A DNA stretch of 64,000 nt from Panulirus ornatus (GCF_036320965.1 NC_092250.1:15975600-16039599); one strand, 5' to 3'. Shown: positions 10,388 to 23,021, counted from the first letter of the stretch. A program made the numbers and translations. Notes: generated by a model not told the origin, from the letters alone.

Positions 10388-11118
10388 AGCACGACGGCAC
10401 GACTCCTTGACCAGTGATTGGCACGACCCCTTGGGCAGTGATTGGCACGACCCCTTGACCAGTGATTGGCACGGACCCTTGACCAGTGATTGGCACGACC
10501 CCTTGACCAGTGATTGGCACGACCCCTTGACCAGTGATTGGCACGACTCCTTGACGAGTGATTGGCACGACCCCTTGACCAGTGATTGGCACGACCCCTT
10601 GACCAGTGATTGGCACGACCCCTTGACCAGTGATTGGCACGACCCCTTGACCAGTGATTGGCACGACCCCTTGACCAGTGATTGGCACGACTCCTTGACC
10701 AGTGATTGGCACGACCCCTTGACCAGTGATTGGCACGACCCCTTGACCAGTGATTGGCACGACCCCTTGACCAGTGATTGGCACGACCCCTTGACCAGTG
10801 ATTGGCACGACCCCTTGACCAGTGATTGGCACGACCCCTTGACCAGTGATTGGCACGACCCCTTGACCAGTGATTGGCACGACCCCTTGACCAGTGATTG
10901 GCACGACTCCTTGACGAGTGATTGGCACGACCCCTTGACCAGTGATTGGCACGACCCCTTGACCAGTGATTGGCACGACTCCTTGACGAGTGATTGGCAC
11001 GACCCTTGACCAGTGATTGGCACGACCCCTTGACCAGTGATTGGCACGACCCCTTGACCAGTGATTGGCACGACCCCTTGACCAGTGATTGGCACGACCC
11101 CTTGACCAGTGATTGGGG
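10388..11118. repeat. 24-bp minisatellite, about 30 copies
   Basis: The unit is CGACCCCTTGACCAGTGA plus TTGGCA. Variants carry CGACTCC or GACGAGTG. As 24 is divisible by 3, the array stays open in several frames, giving 200-400-residue octapeptide frames (SDWHDPLT on plus). These are array artefacts. One edge (10370-10410) shows the GAGCACGACGG motif of the 21-bp minisatellite. Confidence 0.95.
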
Positions 11119-11368
11119 GCACCAACCCAATCCAGCAGCACCACCCCAATCTACTACCCCACCTACAGGGAGGGAGGTCGTACCCATGAACACGAACGCC
11201 TCTGGTATTTCCCTTTTCCCTCGTCTTCCTTCTTGGTCTAATCATATTGGGGGGGGGGGGGGTGTTGAGGGGGGTGTGTTGAGGGGGGGTGTTGAGGGGG
11301 GGGTGTTGAGGGGGGTGGGGAAATACTGATGACGTAATGCACACCGGGGGTGATGAACAGCGCTCGAG

Positions 11369-12395
<1,027 letters not shown>

Positions 12396-12397
12396 AA

Positions 12398-13585
12398 GTG
12401 GTACCAGTATGGGGCCCCAGTATGGCACCAGTATAGCACCAGTATGGCCCCAGTATGGCTCCCAGTATGGCACCAGTATGGCCCCAGTATGACCCCAGTA
12501 TAGCACCAGTATGGCCCCAGTATGGCCCCAGTATGGCACCAGTATGGCCCCAGTATGGCACCAGTATGGCCCCAGTATGGCTCCCAGTATGGCACCAGTA
12601 TGGCCCCCAGTATGGCCCCAGTATGGCTCCCAGTATGGCACCAGTATGGCCCCCAGTATGACCCCAGTATAGCACCAGTATGGCCCCAGTATGACCCCAG
12701 TATAGCACCAGTATGGCCCCAGTATGGCCCCAGTATGGCACCAGTATGACCCCAGTATAGCACCAGTATGGCACCAGTATGGCCCCAGTATAGCACCAGT
12801 ATGGCCCCAGTATGACCCCAGTATGGCCCCAGTATGGCCCCAGTATGGCACCAGTATGGCCCCAGTATGACCCCAGTATGACCCCAGTATGGCCCCAGTA
12901 TGACCCCAGTATGGCACCAGTATGGCCCCAGTATGACCCCAGTATAGCACCAGTATGGCACCAGTATGGCTCCCAGTATGGCACCAGTATGGCCCCAGTA
13001 TGACCCCAGTATAGCACCAGTATGGCCCCAGTATGACCCCAGTATAGCACCAGTATGGCCCCAGTATGGCCCCAGTATGGCACCATTATGGCCCCAGTAT
13101 GACCCCAGTATAGCACCAGTATGGCCCCAGTATGACCCCAGTATAGCACCAGTATGGCCCCAGTATGACCCCAGTATAGCACCAGTATGGCCCCAGTATG
13201 GCCCCAGTATAGCACCAGTATGGCTCCCAGTATGGCACCAGTATGGCACCAGTATGGCCCCAGTATGACCCCAGTATAGCACCAGTATGGCCCCAGTATG
13301 ACCCCAGTATAGCACCAGTATGGCCCCGGTATGACCCCAGTATAGCACCAGTATGGCCCCAGTATGACCCCAGTATAGCACCAGTATGCCCCCAGTATGA
13401 CCCCAGTATAGCACCAGTATGGCCCCAGTATGGCTCCCAGTATGGCACCAGTATGGCCCCAGTATGACCCCAGTATAGCACCAGTATGGCACCAGTATGG
13501 CCCCAGTATGGCCCCAGTATGGCCCCAGTATGACCCCAGTATAGCACCAGTATGGCCCCAGTATGGCTCCAGTATGGCCCCCCAG
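12398..13585. repeat. 11-bp minisatellite, about 108 copies, with higher-order pattern
   Basis: Units are AGTATGGCCCC, AGTATGACCCC, AGTATAGCACC and AGTATGGCACC. A three-unit 33-bp order (GACC, TAGCA, TGGCC types) recurs, with occasional 12-bp units such as GGCTCCC. Long frames with PQYDPSIAPVW periodicity are artefacts of the 33-bp order. Confidence 0.95.
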
Positions 13586-13734
13586 CATTGAACAAGGTAC
13601 CAGAAGGCACCAGGTAACAGACTGGGCCGGTCACCACGCACCCCTAAGCACGCACCAGGTGGAAGACCTACACCAGGATGCACAGACCACTACACACACC
13701 CCCCCCCATCACCCCCACCTCATGCACGGAATGC

Positions 13735-13905
13735 CGGATGAATGCACAAGGCAGACGAATGCACGGAGCAGGTGAATGCACGGAGCAGGTGAATGAACAG
13801 AGATGATGAATGCACGGGAAAGGCAGAATGCGCGGAGCAGGTGAATGAACAGAGATGATGAATGCACGGGAATGGCAGAATGCACGCAGCAGGTGAATGC
13901 ACGGG
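13735..13905. repeat. GAATGCACGG-type tandem repeat
   Basis: Units GGAGCAGGTGAATGCAC and ACAGAGATGATGAATGCACG alternate over about 170 bp, with a near-duplicate half (13800-13850 versus 13850-13900). Confidence 0.8.
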
Positions 13906-14078
13906 CGCGCCGCCGACACGAACATGCACGCACGCACGTGCGCTCTCGCACGCGTTCTCTCCTCTGACAATGCGACGGTATCGCTTCCGTGCATGACCGG
14001 CATGAGACACCACGCACTTTGACACCACCACAACCCACCCACACCCCCATGTAAACATGACCCTCGCTCGGTGCCAAG

Positions 14079-14102
14079 GTGCATGGAAGGCCTGCCATGC
14101 AC
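14079..14102. other. Inverted repeat GTGCATGG...CCATGCAC
   Basis: Perfect 8-bp arms with an 8-base centre (AAGGCCTG), about 28 bp before an (AG)n tract. Confidence 0.65.
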
Positions 14103-14126
14103 AGGGAGGGGAGGGAAGGGGGGCGG

Positions 14127-14129
<3 letters not shown>

Positions 14130-14207
<78 letters not shown>
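14130..14207. repeat. (AG)n microsatellite
   Basis: About 77 bp of AG, lying between two TGCATGG inverted repeats. Confidence 0.95.
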
Positions 14208-14209
<2 letters not shown>

Positions 14210-14218
14210 CATCAGGAC

Positions 14219-14250
14219 GGTGCGTCCATGCACAGTTGCATGGACGCACC
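14219..14250. other. Perfect 14-bp hairpin
   Basis: GGTGCGTCCATGCA is followed by a four-base CAGT loop and its exact reverse complement. It shares the CATGCA arm sequence with the inverted repeat at 14079. Confidence 0.75.
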
Positions 14251-14754
14251 GCACGAGTTCTGGAGAGAATTCTTCCCCCCCCCCTTTCCCCCTTTCCTCC
14301 TTCCTGGATGCACGAGAGCGGGAGCCCGGGCAGCGGGGGTCGAGCGGCGCCGTAAATAAAAAGGTCGAGAGGCTTCCGGGGTGGGGGTGGGTGTGGGGGA
14401 TGGGGGTAGGGGGTGTGTAGGAGCGGACTCGGTGAACCTGGTGGGGGGAGGGCGGCGGGCGGCGCAGGCACGTGGCACGAGGCACGTGCCAACTGCGAGC
14501 CTAATGTCTGGGAGGAGAGGAGAGGGGAGGGGAGGGGGAGGGGAAGGGGGAAGGGGATAGACGGGGGTGACGGTGCGCTACTCCCACCCCCTCCCCCCCA
14601 CTGCGGCACCTGACTTCGGCTGCGGCAATATATAGTATACCAGCCATGGCTGGGGGGGGGGGGGGGGGAGGGGGGTTGCTCCACCGCCTGCGAGGCGCAT
14701 GCGCGCCTTCCTCCCCCTCCCTCCAACACCCCCACCATCCTCACGATCTCCCCT

Positions 14755-15012
14755 CACCCCCTAACTCCCGCGTCAGCGAGGTAGCGCAAGGTTACAGACG
14801 AAAGAATGGCCCAACCCACCCACATACACATGTATATACATACACGTCCACACACACGCACATATACATACCTATACATCTCAACGTATACATACATATA
14901 CATCTCAACGTATACATACATATAAATACACAGACATATACATATATACACACGTACATAATTCATATTAGCTGTCTTCATCCATTCCCGTCGCCACCCC
15001 GCCACACATAAA
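14755..15012 (+). mobile_element. GCGGG-core dispersed element, long form
   Basis: CTCCCGCGTCAGCGAGGTAG at the left, ATGGCCCAACCCACC next, a TACATACCTATACATCTCAA middle that is partly duplicated, and CATTCCCGTCGCCACCCCGC at the right. Confidence 0.65.
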
Positions 15013-15029
15013 ATGACAACCCCCTTCCC

Positions 15030-15129
15030 CCGCGCGCGCGCGAAGTAGCGCTAGGAAAAGACAACAAAGGTAACATTCGTTCACACTCAGTCTCTAGCTG
15101 TCATGTGTAATGCACCGAAACCACAGCTC

Positions 15130-15131
<2 letters not shown>
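15030..15131 (+). repeat. Dispersed repeat remnant ('ACCACAGCTC' family)
   Basis: It starts GCGAAGTAGCGCTAGGAAAA and continues to CATGTGTAATGCACCGAAAC and ACCACAGCTCC, matching 421-560 in part. It ends at a TA tract. Confidence 0.5.

Positions 15132-15203
<72 letters not shown>
15132..15203. repeat. (TA)n microsatellite
   Basis: About 70 bp of TA between two dispersed elements. Confidence 0.95.
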
Positions 15204-15205
<2 letters not shown>

Positions 15206-15300
15206 CTATGAGTCCACGAGGAAATGAAACACGATAAGTTCCCAAGTGCACTGTCGTGTAATAATCACATCACCAGGGGAGACACAAGAAAGACATGTAT
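15203..15300 (-). mobile_element. Foldback-family element, single arm
   Basis: Reverse orientation: CCTATGAGTCCACGAGG, AAGTTCCCAAGTGCACT, GTGTAATAATCACATCAC, GGGGAGACACAAG. As in other copies, the ATTCCTATGAG end abuts a TA tract. Confidence 0.65.
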
Positions 15301-15445
15301 CACGTCAGGTGATATACGAGGGGCGTGTCGTAACATATCAGGGGGGAGCGCCCCCCCCCCCCCCCCCCCGCACGTAGGGAGGAACAACAATATAATCTCT
15401 CTATACAACCGCGTTCATTCACTCCCTTCTGCAGGCCTTGGGTGC

Positions 15446-15450
<5 letters not shown>

Positions 15451-15518
<68 letters not shown>
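15451..15518. repeat. (CT)n microsatellite
   Basis: About 68 bp of CT. Confidence 0.95.
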
Positions 15519-15520
<2 letters not shown>

Positions 15521-16020
15521 GGGTTGGGGAGATGGCGTTCGGTTGAACGCCAAAAAGCATCCTAACAATCTTTCTCTCCTCCCCCTTCCGCCTCCCTCAA
15601 CCCCTTCTCCTGCCGCCCCACACACACTCACCCCCCCACACCTCACCCCTTACACACCCTCCACCTGTCGACACTTAGGGGAAGGTAGGGGGTGGGTGTT
15701 GTGGGCGTGGCAGTGGGTGTGAGGGTGTAGGGGTGGTGTGGTAAGGTGGGTGTATATATAAACCATTTACGGCATCATCAACACCTCCTCCTTCCCTCCC
15801 TCATCACCATCGGGGAAGGAGTAGTACATGGAAAAGGAGGAAGGGGGGAGGGTGAGGGTCGTGTGGGGCGCCGCGCCGCGCCGCGCCACCTCCTACTCCC
15901 CCCCCCCCCCCTTACCAGCCAGCCAGCCAGCCAGCCACTTGGCAACACAGGGGAAGGGGGAGGAGGGAGCAGGCTAATGGTTGACGGTGCCATGCAGGAA
16001 GAAGGAGAGGAGGAGGCAGC

Positions 16021-16036
16021 AACACACACACACACA

Positions 16037-16072
<36 letters not shown>
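16021..16072. repeat. (AC)n microsatellite
   Basis: AC tract with one AGAC interruption. Confidence 0.95.
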
Positions 16073-16074
<2 letters not shown>

Positions 16075-16152
16075 GAAGCAAGGAGCTCAAGGGCACGGTG
16101 TGGGGGGGGGGGATCATTATTTCCGTCGTCGGCCAGGGGAAAACAATGTGTG

Positions 16153-16167
16153 GGAGAGAGAGAGAGA

Positions 16168-16238
<71 letters not shown>

Positions 16239-16253
16239 GAGCAGAAATGTAAG

Positions 16254-16305
<52 letters not shown>

Positions 16306-16311
16306 TGTGGG
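16153..16311. repeat. (AG)n followed by (GT)n
   Basis: About 85 bp of AG with one GGAG break, a short spacer, then about 55 bp of GT. Confidence 0.9.
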
Positions 16312-16392
16312 AGGTGAGGCAGGGTGGGGGAGGGGTTTGAGCGCTGCCTTGTGGCACTCCGCAACTACAATGGCATCGGTGCAGTGCGATGT

Positions 16393-16394
<2 letters not shown>

Positions 16395-16438
<44 letters not shown>
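16395..16438. repeat. (AC)n microsatellite
   Basis: AC tract, complementary to the GT tract 90 bp upstream. Confidence 0.95.
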
Positions 16439-16440
<2 letters not shown>

Positions 16441-16504
16441 TGCTCCCTCCCTCCCTCCTCCTGTGTCGGCCGTGCGCCCCCCTCCTCCCTCCCTCACTCC
16501 CCCG

Positions 16505-16935
16505 TCATGCAACACGACAGCTTCCGATGGGATGGAGGTATCTGTCTGTCTGTCGTGTTGCATGATGGGATGGAGGTATCTGTCTGTCTGTCGTGTTGCA
16601 TGATGGGATGGAGGTGTCTGTCGTGTTGCATGATGGGATGGAAGTGTCTGTCTGTCGTGTTGCATGATGGGATGGAGGTATCTGTCTGTCGTGTTGCATG
16701 ACGGGATGGAGGTGTCTGTCTGTCGTGTTGCATGACGGGATGGAGGTGTCTGTGTGTCGTGTTGCATGACGGGATGGAGGTGTCTGTCTGTCGTGTTGCA
16801 TGACGGGATGGAGGTGTCTGTCGTGTTGCATGACGGGATGGAGGTGTCTGTCGTGTTGCATGACGGGATGGAGGTGTCTGTAGTGTTGCATGACGGGATG
16901 GAGGTGTCTGTCGTGTTGCATGACGGGATAGAGGG
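16505..16935. repeat. 30-38-bp minisatellite of variable unit length
   Basis: The unit is TGTTGCATGACGGGATGGAG followed by GTGTCTGTCTGTCG. Unit length varies because the inner TCTG run has one to three copies. The left half carries ATGATGGGATGG and the right half ATGACGGGATGG, so variants are spatially sorted. Confidence 0.9.
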
Positions 16936-16939
16936 AGGG

Positions 16940-17032
16940 CCTGTCGCTAAATCAATCATTTACATAATTCAGTCATTTATATAAATCAATCATTTATATA
17001 ATTCCGTCATTTATATAAATTAATCATTTAGT
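16940..17032. repeat. About 40-bp AT-rich tandem repeat
   Basis: CAATCATTTATATAATTC and AGTCATTTATATAAAT alternate for about two and a half periods. Confidence 0.8.
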
Positions 17033-17156
17033 ATGACGATGCGAGTGGAACTGTCTTCTGAAATACGAGCGAGGAAGGAGAGGTAATGGTGAGCTACAGG
17101 ACTTTGGGGGTGGTCCAGGCTTGTGGGGGGGAGGTGGGGTGGTTAAGTGACCGTAT

Positions 17157-17159
<3 letters not shown>

Positions 17160-17199
<40 letters not shown>
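17160..17199. repeat. (AC)n microsatellite
   Basis: About 38 bp of AC at the left edge of a foldback-family element. Confidence 0.95.
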
Positions 17200-17201
<2 letters not shown>

Positions 17202-17305
17202 CAACTGACTTATATTTCCTTCTCGTGTCTCCCCTGAGGACGTGATTATTACACGAAAGTGCACTTGGGAACTTATCGTGTTTCATTTTCCCCGTGGACG
17301 CATAG

Positions 17306-17311
<6 letters not shown>
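17199..17311 (+). mobile_element. Foldback-family element, single arm
   Basis: GTGTCTCCCCTGAGGACGTG, ATTATTACACGAAAGTGCAC, TTGGGAACTTATCGTGTTTC, and an end at CATAGGAATA that runs straight into a TA tract. Confidence 0.7.

Positions 17312-17383
<72 letters not shown>
17309..17383. repeat. (TA)n microsatellite
   Basis: TA tract continuous with the AGGAATA end of the element before it. Confidence 0.95.
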
Positions 17384-17386
<3 letters not shown>

Positions 17387-17408
17387 AGACTAATAAATTC
17401 TCACCGTA

Positions 17409-17411
<3 letters not shown>

Positions 17412-17459
<48 letters not shown>
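17412..17459. repeat. (CT)n microsatellite
   Basis: About 48 bp of CT. Confidence 0.95.
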
Positions 17460-17461
<2 letters not shown>

Positions 17462-17648
17462 CTCATCAATCCCACCGTGACCTTGTCTGGGGCCGCCTCT
17501 GACCACGGTAGGTACCACACTCCCTCCCCCATCCCCCCCCCAAAAAAAAACCCGCCGAGAGGGGAGTGGGGGGGGGGGGAAGATTGGTGGGGGTGTGGTG
17601 GGGGGTTGCAAAAATAACCCCGTCAGGTGCGGCGCAAGCAACAGCCCC

Positions 17649-17649
<1 letters not shown>

Positions 17650-17721
<72 letters not shown>

Positions 17722-17787
17722 TGTTGTCCAAAACTACTGGAATGTGTGAACATGTAGCACGAGGAGGAGGAGGAGGAGGAGGAGGAG
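17650..17787. repeat. (GT)n and (GGA)n microsatellites
   Basis: About 70 bp of GT, a 35-bp spacer, then eight GGA units. Confidence 0.9.
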
Positions 17788-17984
17788 CGAGGAGCAAGGG
17801 GGGGTGGGGGAGTTGGGGGGGGAGAGTAGCCAAACTTGCAAACCCTTCCCCCTCCCCCCCCCACCGCTGGTGAGGGAGGGAGGGAGGGAGGGGGAGGAGG
17901 GAGGGAGGGGGGGACCGGCAAAATCTGCAAGCCCCCCCTCCTCCCTCCCTCACCCACCTGGCGCCCGCTTTCTAGAAAGACGCT

Positions 17985-18060
17985 TAAAGCAACTAGAAAG
18001 GTCGTATTTGGTACGCACAGGTTCGAATCCTGGACGCGGTCAAGCGGTCCGCAGCCAATC
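17985..18060 (+). repeat. tRNA-like remnant with B-box-like motif
   Basis: CAGGTTCGAATCCTGGACGC is an excellent T-arm/B-box sequence, but the upstream part does not fold as a D-arm. Probably tRNA-derived SINE debris. Confidence 0.35.
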
Positions 18061-18106
18061 CTAGCTGCTCATCCCCCCCCCCCCAAGCCTATGGCTGAAG
18101 TGTAGC

Positions 18107-18109
<3 letters not shown>

Positions 18110-18176
<67 letters not shown>

Positions 18177-18300
18177 AAAAAATAAAAAAATAAAATAAGA
18201 TAAAATAAAATAAAAAAAAATTAAAAATAAAATAAAATAAATAAAAATAAAAAATAATTAAATAAATAAAATAAAAAAATTTAAACAATTAAAAAAAACA
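18110..18300. repeat. (CT)n followed by A-rich (TAAAA)n tail
   Basis: About 65 bp of CT run directly into about 120 bp of A with interspersed T. An A-rich tail behind the tRNA-like box at 17985 would fit a retroposed element. Confidence 0.85.
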
Positions 18301-18459
18301 CCCTTCAAACTTGGTCATTCAAATTTCCCCTCTCTCTCACAATCATCCTTCCCTTTTCCCAACACTGTAATTCCCCCTTCCCTCCGCGTCCATTAAACCT
18401 GATTCCCTGCTATCTCTAACGTACTTCAGCTGAATTTCTGCATCAAATTTCCTCTTTTC

Positions 18460-18640
18460 TATCCTTCCATCTTATTTCCTCTTTTCTATCCTTCTATCTT
18501 ATTTCCTCTTTTCTATCCTTCTATCTTATTTCCTCTTTTCTATCCTTCTATCTTATTTCCTCTTTTCTATCCTTCTATCTTATTTCCTCTTTTCTATCCT
18601 TCTATCTTATTTCCTCTCTTCTATCCTTCTATCTTATTCT
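18460..18640. repeat. 27-bp tandem repeat, about seven copies
   Basis: The unit contains TATCCTTCTATCTTATTTCC followed by TCTTTTC. Confidence 0.9.
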
Positions 18641-18892
18641 CACACATACACAAAAAAAATATCCGCTACTCTTGTTTTACCCTTTCGTCCCCTTATACTT
18701 ATCCAATGTTTGGATCGTTCACATGCCACCTACAACACCACATCATAACCCTCAGATAATTCTATTATATACTAATATCTAACATTGAGATCCATCTCTT
18801 CTTTTTCTAAGGTTTCCCTACCTAACGGAAGCGAGAGTTAGTTATATTCTAACTTCTTCGTTATAGATATCAGATAACCTACCGTATCTCCT

Positions 18893-19062
18893 TATCAATC
18901 ACACATTCAGTTATCAATCACACATTCGGTTATTATTCACACATTCAGTTATCAATCACACATTCAGTTATCAACCACACATTCAGTTATCAACCACACA
19001 TTCAGTTATCAACCACACATTCAGTTATCAACCACACATTCAGTTATCAATCACACATCCAA
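18893..19062. repeat. 19-bp tandem repeat, about nine copies
   Basis: The unit is CAGTTATCAATCACACATT with an AACC variant in the middle copies. Confidence 0.9.
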
Positions 19063-19433
19063 ACTCACGCGTTACCCCGCCACTTCCTCTCGTACTGCTG
19101 TGTCCCATTTGATGTCCCCAGTCTCCTTCACCACGTCTGTGTGATATGCGACACCTGATAACACAGGGGTGTGTCGACCTCGCTTCTCAACCTGGTGTCG
19201 CTCGGAGGGCGCGAAGACGCGAATCTATTCCCCTGTGTACACTCCTGTTTTCCCCCTTGACCTTATGGCCAGGCAGGAAGGAAGCAATGGACGCTCGTAG
19301 AATCAAAACCATGGGAGGAAATTATGTTTGGAACGCCTCGCGATATACGGGAGGTTTGGAGAATTGTATGTATGTATGACACAGGCGAGAAGGTTTAAAA
19401 GGTGAGGGGGAACCCCAGAAGTATAGATAGGCC

Positions 19434-19437
<4 letters not shown>

Positions 19438-19469
<32 letters not shown>
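19438..19469. repeat. (AC)n microsatellite
   Basis: Short AC tract. Confidence 0.9.
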
Positions 19470-19470
<1 letters not shown>

Positions 19471-19584
19471 GGGTGAGGAGCCATACACCCTCTTCGCTGC
19501 CAGGTTGTCCAAATGCCTCTATTTAATGCCTCTACATCCAAAGTGTGGAGGTTTTAATCCTACGGTGTTGTGCTTTTGACTTGC

Positions 19585-19665
19585 TTCTGGAGCGCTGGGC
19601 TGGGTTGGCTGTGGACCGACCGCCGTGCCGAGGATTCGAACCCGTGCACTCGACCACGGAGGCGG
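19585..19665 (-). repeat. tRNA-like remnant with B-box-like motif
   Basis: Minus strand reads GCACGGGTTCGAATCCTCGG, a T-arm-like sequence; the rest is not a convincing tRNA. Confidence 0.3.
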
Positions 19666-20304
19666 TGGTGGGACACCCCCCCCCGGGCCCCCTCCTTCTC
19701 CTCTGGTCTCCTTAGACTCACGCAGCTGGCCAAGCCCTCTCACGTGCCCCCCCCCCCCCCCGCCCCCACCCTCAACCAAACCCCCAAAAACCTAAATGCT
19801 GAATCAAAACCAATAATGCTGCTGTTGCATGCCATTTTCCACCCAGACCCTCCCCCCCCCCCCCCCCCCAGCAACTACCTCCCTGATGGTTACGAGACGA
19901 ATCCAATTCCATCTCTTCCTTCGTTCTACAAGAACTGGTCCATCTCGTCCCATTTCTCCTCCCTCCCTTCCTTTCTTTCCTTCCCTCTTCCTTTCAAATC
20001 CTTTACACTACCAGTTGTTCTCACTGGCAGTTCTTCGTCAGTGTGTTGTGATGACCGAAATGTCATGATTGCAAACTCGGCGGCAAGCGTAATACACGGG
20101 GGAGATCCTGAAATCCGACACTGCTGTAACTGTAACGCTGAAGCGAGGGTCGGGTGGGGGGAGGGCTTTCCAGTCTTACAGATAGTAGACAGTAGATAGC
20201 TTTTAAAAAAAATGCTACGTCTGTTCCGTCCATGTAGTATAATACCTCTGTCTTATGTGACAGACAGTAGCTGGTGGGGGTGGCTGGGCAAGCACCACAC
20301 GTCT

Positions 20305-20345
20305 ATCTATCTATAGATAGAGATAGATAGATAGATAGATAGACA
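20305..20345. repeat. (GATA)n microsatellite, with inverted start
   Basis: TCTATCTATCTATAGATAGAGATAGATAGA-type inverted GATA tract. Confidence 0.9.
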
Positions 20346-20429
20346 GAACACCTATCAACCACGCTCCCGACATCTTAATTCACGGCAACATCTCCATGCA
20401 AGACGAGAGACATAAATAACCAGAAATAA

Positions 20430-20670
20430 CAATGGCGACTTAAAAGAGAGCCTATGCAACACAAACGTGCGCAAACGTTACCTCGACTTAAAGGAGAGCC
20501 TATGCAACGCAAACGTGAGCAAACGTTACCTCGACTTCAAAGAAGAGCCTATGCAACGCAAACGTGCGCAAAAGTTAACTCGACTTCACAGAAGAGCCTA
20601 TGCAACGCAAACGTGCGCAAAAGTTAACTCGACTTAAAGGAGAGCCTATGCAACACAATCGTGCGCAAAC
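20430..20670. repeat. About 45-bp tandem repeat, five copies
   Basis: The unit contains GAGAGCCTATGCAACGCAAA and CGTGCGCAAACGTTACC. Confidence 0.85.
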
Positions 20671-20809
20671 GTTTCCACTGCAGGAGCGTTACGGAACACT
20701 GGCACATAAGATATACCATCAAAGTTGCTGTCATTGCATCTGGCACGCGGCTGAACAAATCAATGATACTCATTTCATGTGCATTCGGTAATTATGATCC
20801 GATCAAGAC

Positions 20810-21110
20810 AGTATTGTTTGTTTTTCTGCTTTCGCACTTTCCGATAAAATTTCCAAGTCAGTATACTCTTACATGCAGCACAAGGCGCTGATTCATCGCA
20901 AGTCTCCTGCCGGGCTGATGTGCCGGAGGGAGAAGTGGGTGGGTGGGAGGGAGTAGAGATCATTTCCTCTGCCATCCTGTCTCCATCTATAGAGGGTGGG
21001 TGGGAGGAGAAGGTCTCCAAGCTCTAACTGACATGTATGTCTCCATCTATTGTGGTGGGAGAGGGATGGAAGCCTTCTGTCTCACCATCCTCTCTCCATC
21101 TATATACATA
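20810..21110 (+). mobile_element. Dispersed element with 'TCTCCATCTAT' internal repeats, copy 1
   Basis: TTCCAAGTCAGTATACTC, then CGGGCTGATGTGCCGGAGGG, then several TCTCCATCTATAG/GGTGGG units. The same order is found at 24885-25205, about 4 kb away. Confidence 0.5.
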
Positions 21111-21454
21111 CACACACACATCAAGAATTGTAGGGTTAATGCCACCCCTCAGTTTATTCAAGTACCCTCAACCCATTTTCGCCGTCAGAAGTGGAATATG
21201 AACTTAGACACCTAAATAAGGGCACACTGCTCTTCCACGTTGTATTACGGATGAGTCAAGTTAACAACAGCTTCATTTAATTACGTTAAACCTGAAATAA
21301 GTTATAGTTAAGGCGCAGCAGTGAAGAACCGGTTGGACCACAGAAAACGGGGGCTCCCATATACTAAGTTTCAATGGATAACTATGGAAGAACTGATTTA
21401 AAAATCGACTCTTCCGTAACATATAAGTATATTTGTGTCAGCTATATGTCTTTC

Positions 21455-21464
21455 TATATATATA

Positions 21465-21505
<41 letters not shown>
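21455..21505. repeat. (TA)n microsatellite
   Basis: Imperfect TA tract. Confidence 0.95.
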
Positions 21506-21507
<2 letters not shown>

Positions 21508-21970
21508 GAGAAGGTGAAATCGCACTTTAGTATGAGTTCATAAAATCTTATATAACATGTAATTTGCCTTAACATGTGGCACGACATGTTTCGTGGAGAC
21601 AACCCACCTCATCATCAGGCGCTGCACCCGAACTGAACAGAGTCATTTAAATCGTAACATCACACTCTGGTACCCTGAACACCCTACAACAGCTCAGTGG
21701 GCCTCAAAAATATACCAAGAAGAAAACGCGAGTGGTCCACACTCCCTCAAATTTCTCTCTTCCCCCCACCTGCCTCTCTCTCTCTCCCTTCCGTCTAACA
21801 ATTCGGGGAGAAACTGTTGGAAACCTAAGCCAACCCTGGGAGGAAGATCTGAAATTCAAAGCACTTATAGTGGACCATTCCTCCCCTCTCTTTCTCTCCC
21901 TCACCCCCTCTATTCAATATACGCCCTTCGTCCCTTCCCTTCCTTCCCCCAAGGCAATCCCAGGATCGCT

Positions 21971-22042
<72 letters not shown>

Positions 22043-22058
22043 TATCTATCTATCTATC

Positions 22059-22091
<33 letters not shown>

Positions 22092-22100
22092 TTCTCTCTA
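21971..22100. repeat. (CT)n then (TATC)n compound microsatellite
   Basis: About 68 bp of CT passing into TATC units. Confidence 0.95.
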
Positions 22101-22211
22101 TCGTCCCAGTCGCTCTCCCCACATATCTGTCCACCCCACAGTAGTGACAGACCTCCCCCCCACACTCCTTCCCCACACACCTGACTCTCTCCTCAAAGCA
22201 CCCTCACACAC

Positions 22212-22216
<5 letters not shown>

Positions 22217-22289
<73 letters not shown>

Positions 22290-22323
22290 TGTATGTATGT
22301 ATGTATGTATGTATGTATGTATG

Positions 22324-22362
<39 letters not shown>
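22217..22362. repeat. (TA)n, (GTAT)n, (TA)n, (GT)n compound microsatellite
   Basis: Four repeat types in direct succession. Confidence 0.95.
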
Positions 22363-22364
22363 AA

Positions 22365-22953
22365 ATTACTTATTTAAGAGCGATCAGACGATTCTTATAT
22401 ACCACAGCTCAGTGGCCCTTACTTTGTAATGTGGTCTATTCATCTAATCATAATCTAGGACCATAATGGTCTTATGCCATAAACCATCCACACAGACCCC
22501 CTTGTGAGGGAGGCGTCTCCAAGCCAGGGTTTCTGCCTGGTTAAGTTTCGCACCACTTGCTCATCTTCTCGCCTCCGGCTGTTGAGCCAGAGGGACAGGT
22601 GGGTGTGGGCAGCTCCCATCTTCTTCCCAATCCCGTTTCTAACTCTATTTTCGGGACGCCACAAGAGATGCCTTCGTTATGGACCATCGGGGTCTCCTGT
22701 TTTGTACCCTTCCCACGCACTCACCACACAGTCGCCCAGCCTACAGTGGATATCGGCCGATAACTGGACCCGATAACGTTATCAACACACCATAACAACA
22801 CCGAATAGATTCACTGCCTATCCTCACGACCCCTGTGACCACCCCCCCCCCCCCTCCATTGGTATCGGGTCACCTCTTATCAGTAAATTGCCCACAAAAC
22901 AGTAGTTTCCTGTGGTTTTATCTACATCTGTTATACACAAGATTACGTCTACA

Positions 22954-22955
<2 letters not shown>
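22365..22955. other. Non-repetitive DNA, no gene recognised
   Basis: Open frames of 69-90 codons overlap on both strands between 22455 and 22776 but show no family motif. Confidence 0.35.

Positions 22956-22957
<2 letters not shown>

Positions 22958-23018
<61 letters not shown>
22958..23018. repeat. (GT)n microsatellite
   Basis: About 60 bp of GT. Confidence 0.95.

Positions 23019-23019
<1 letters not shown>

Positions 23020-23021
<2 letters not shown>

Noticed and set aside
17985..18060. Functional tRNA gene
   Set aside because: Only the T-arm/B-box fits; there is no D-arm, anticodon arm or paired acceptor stem.
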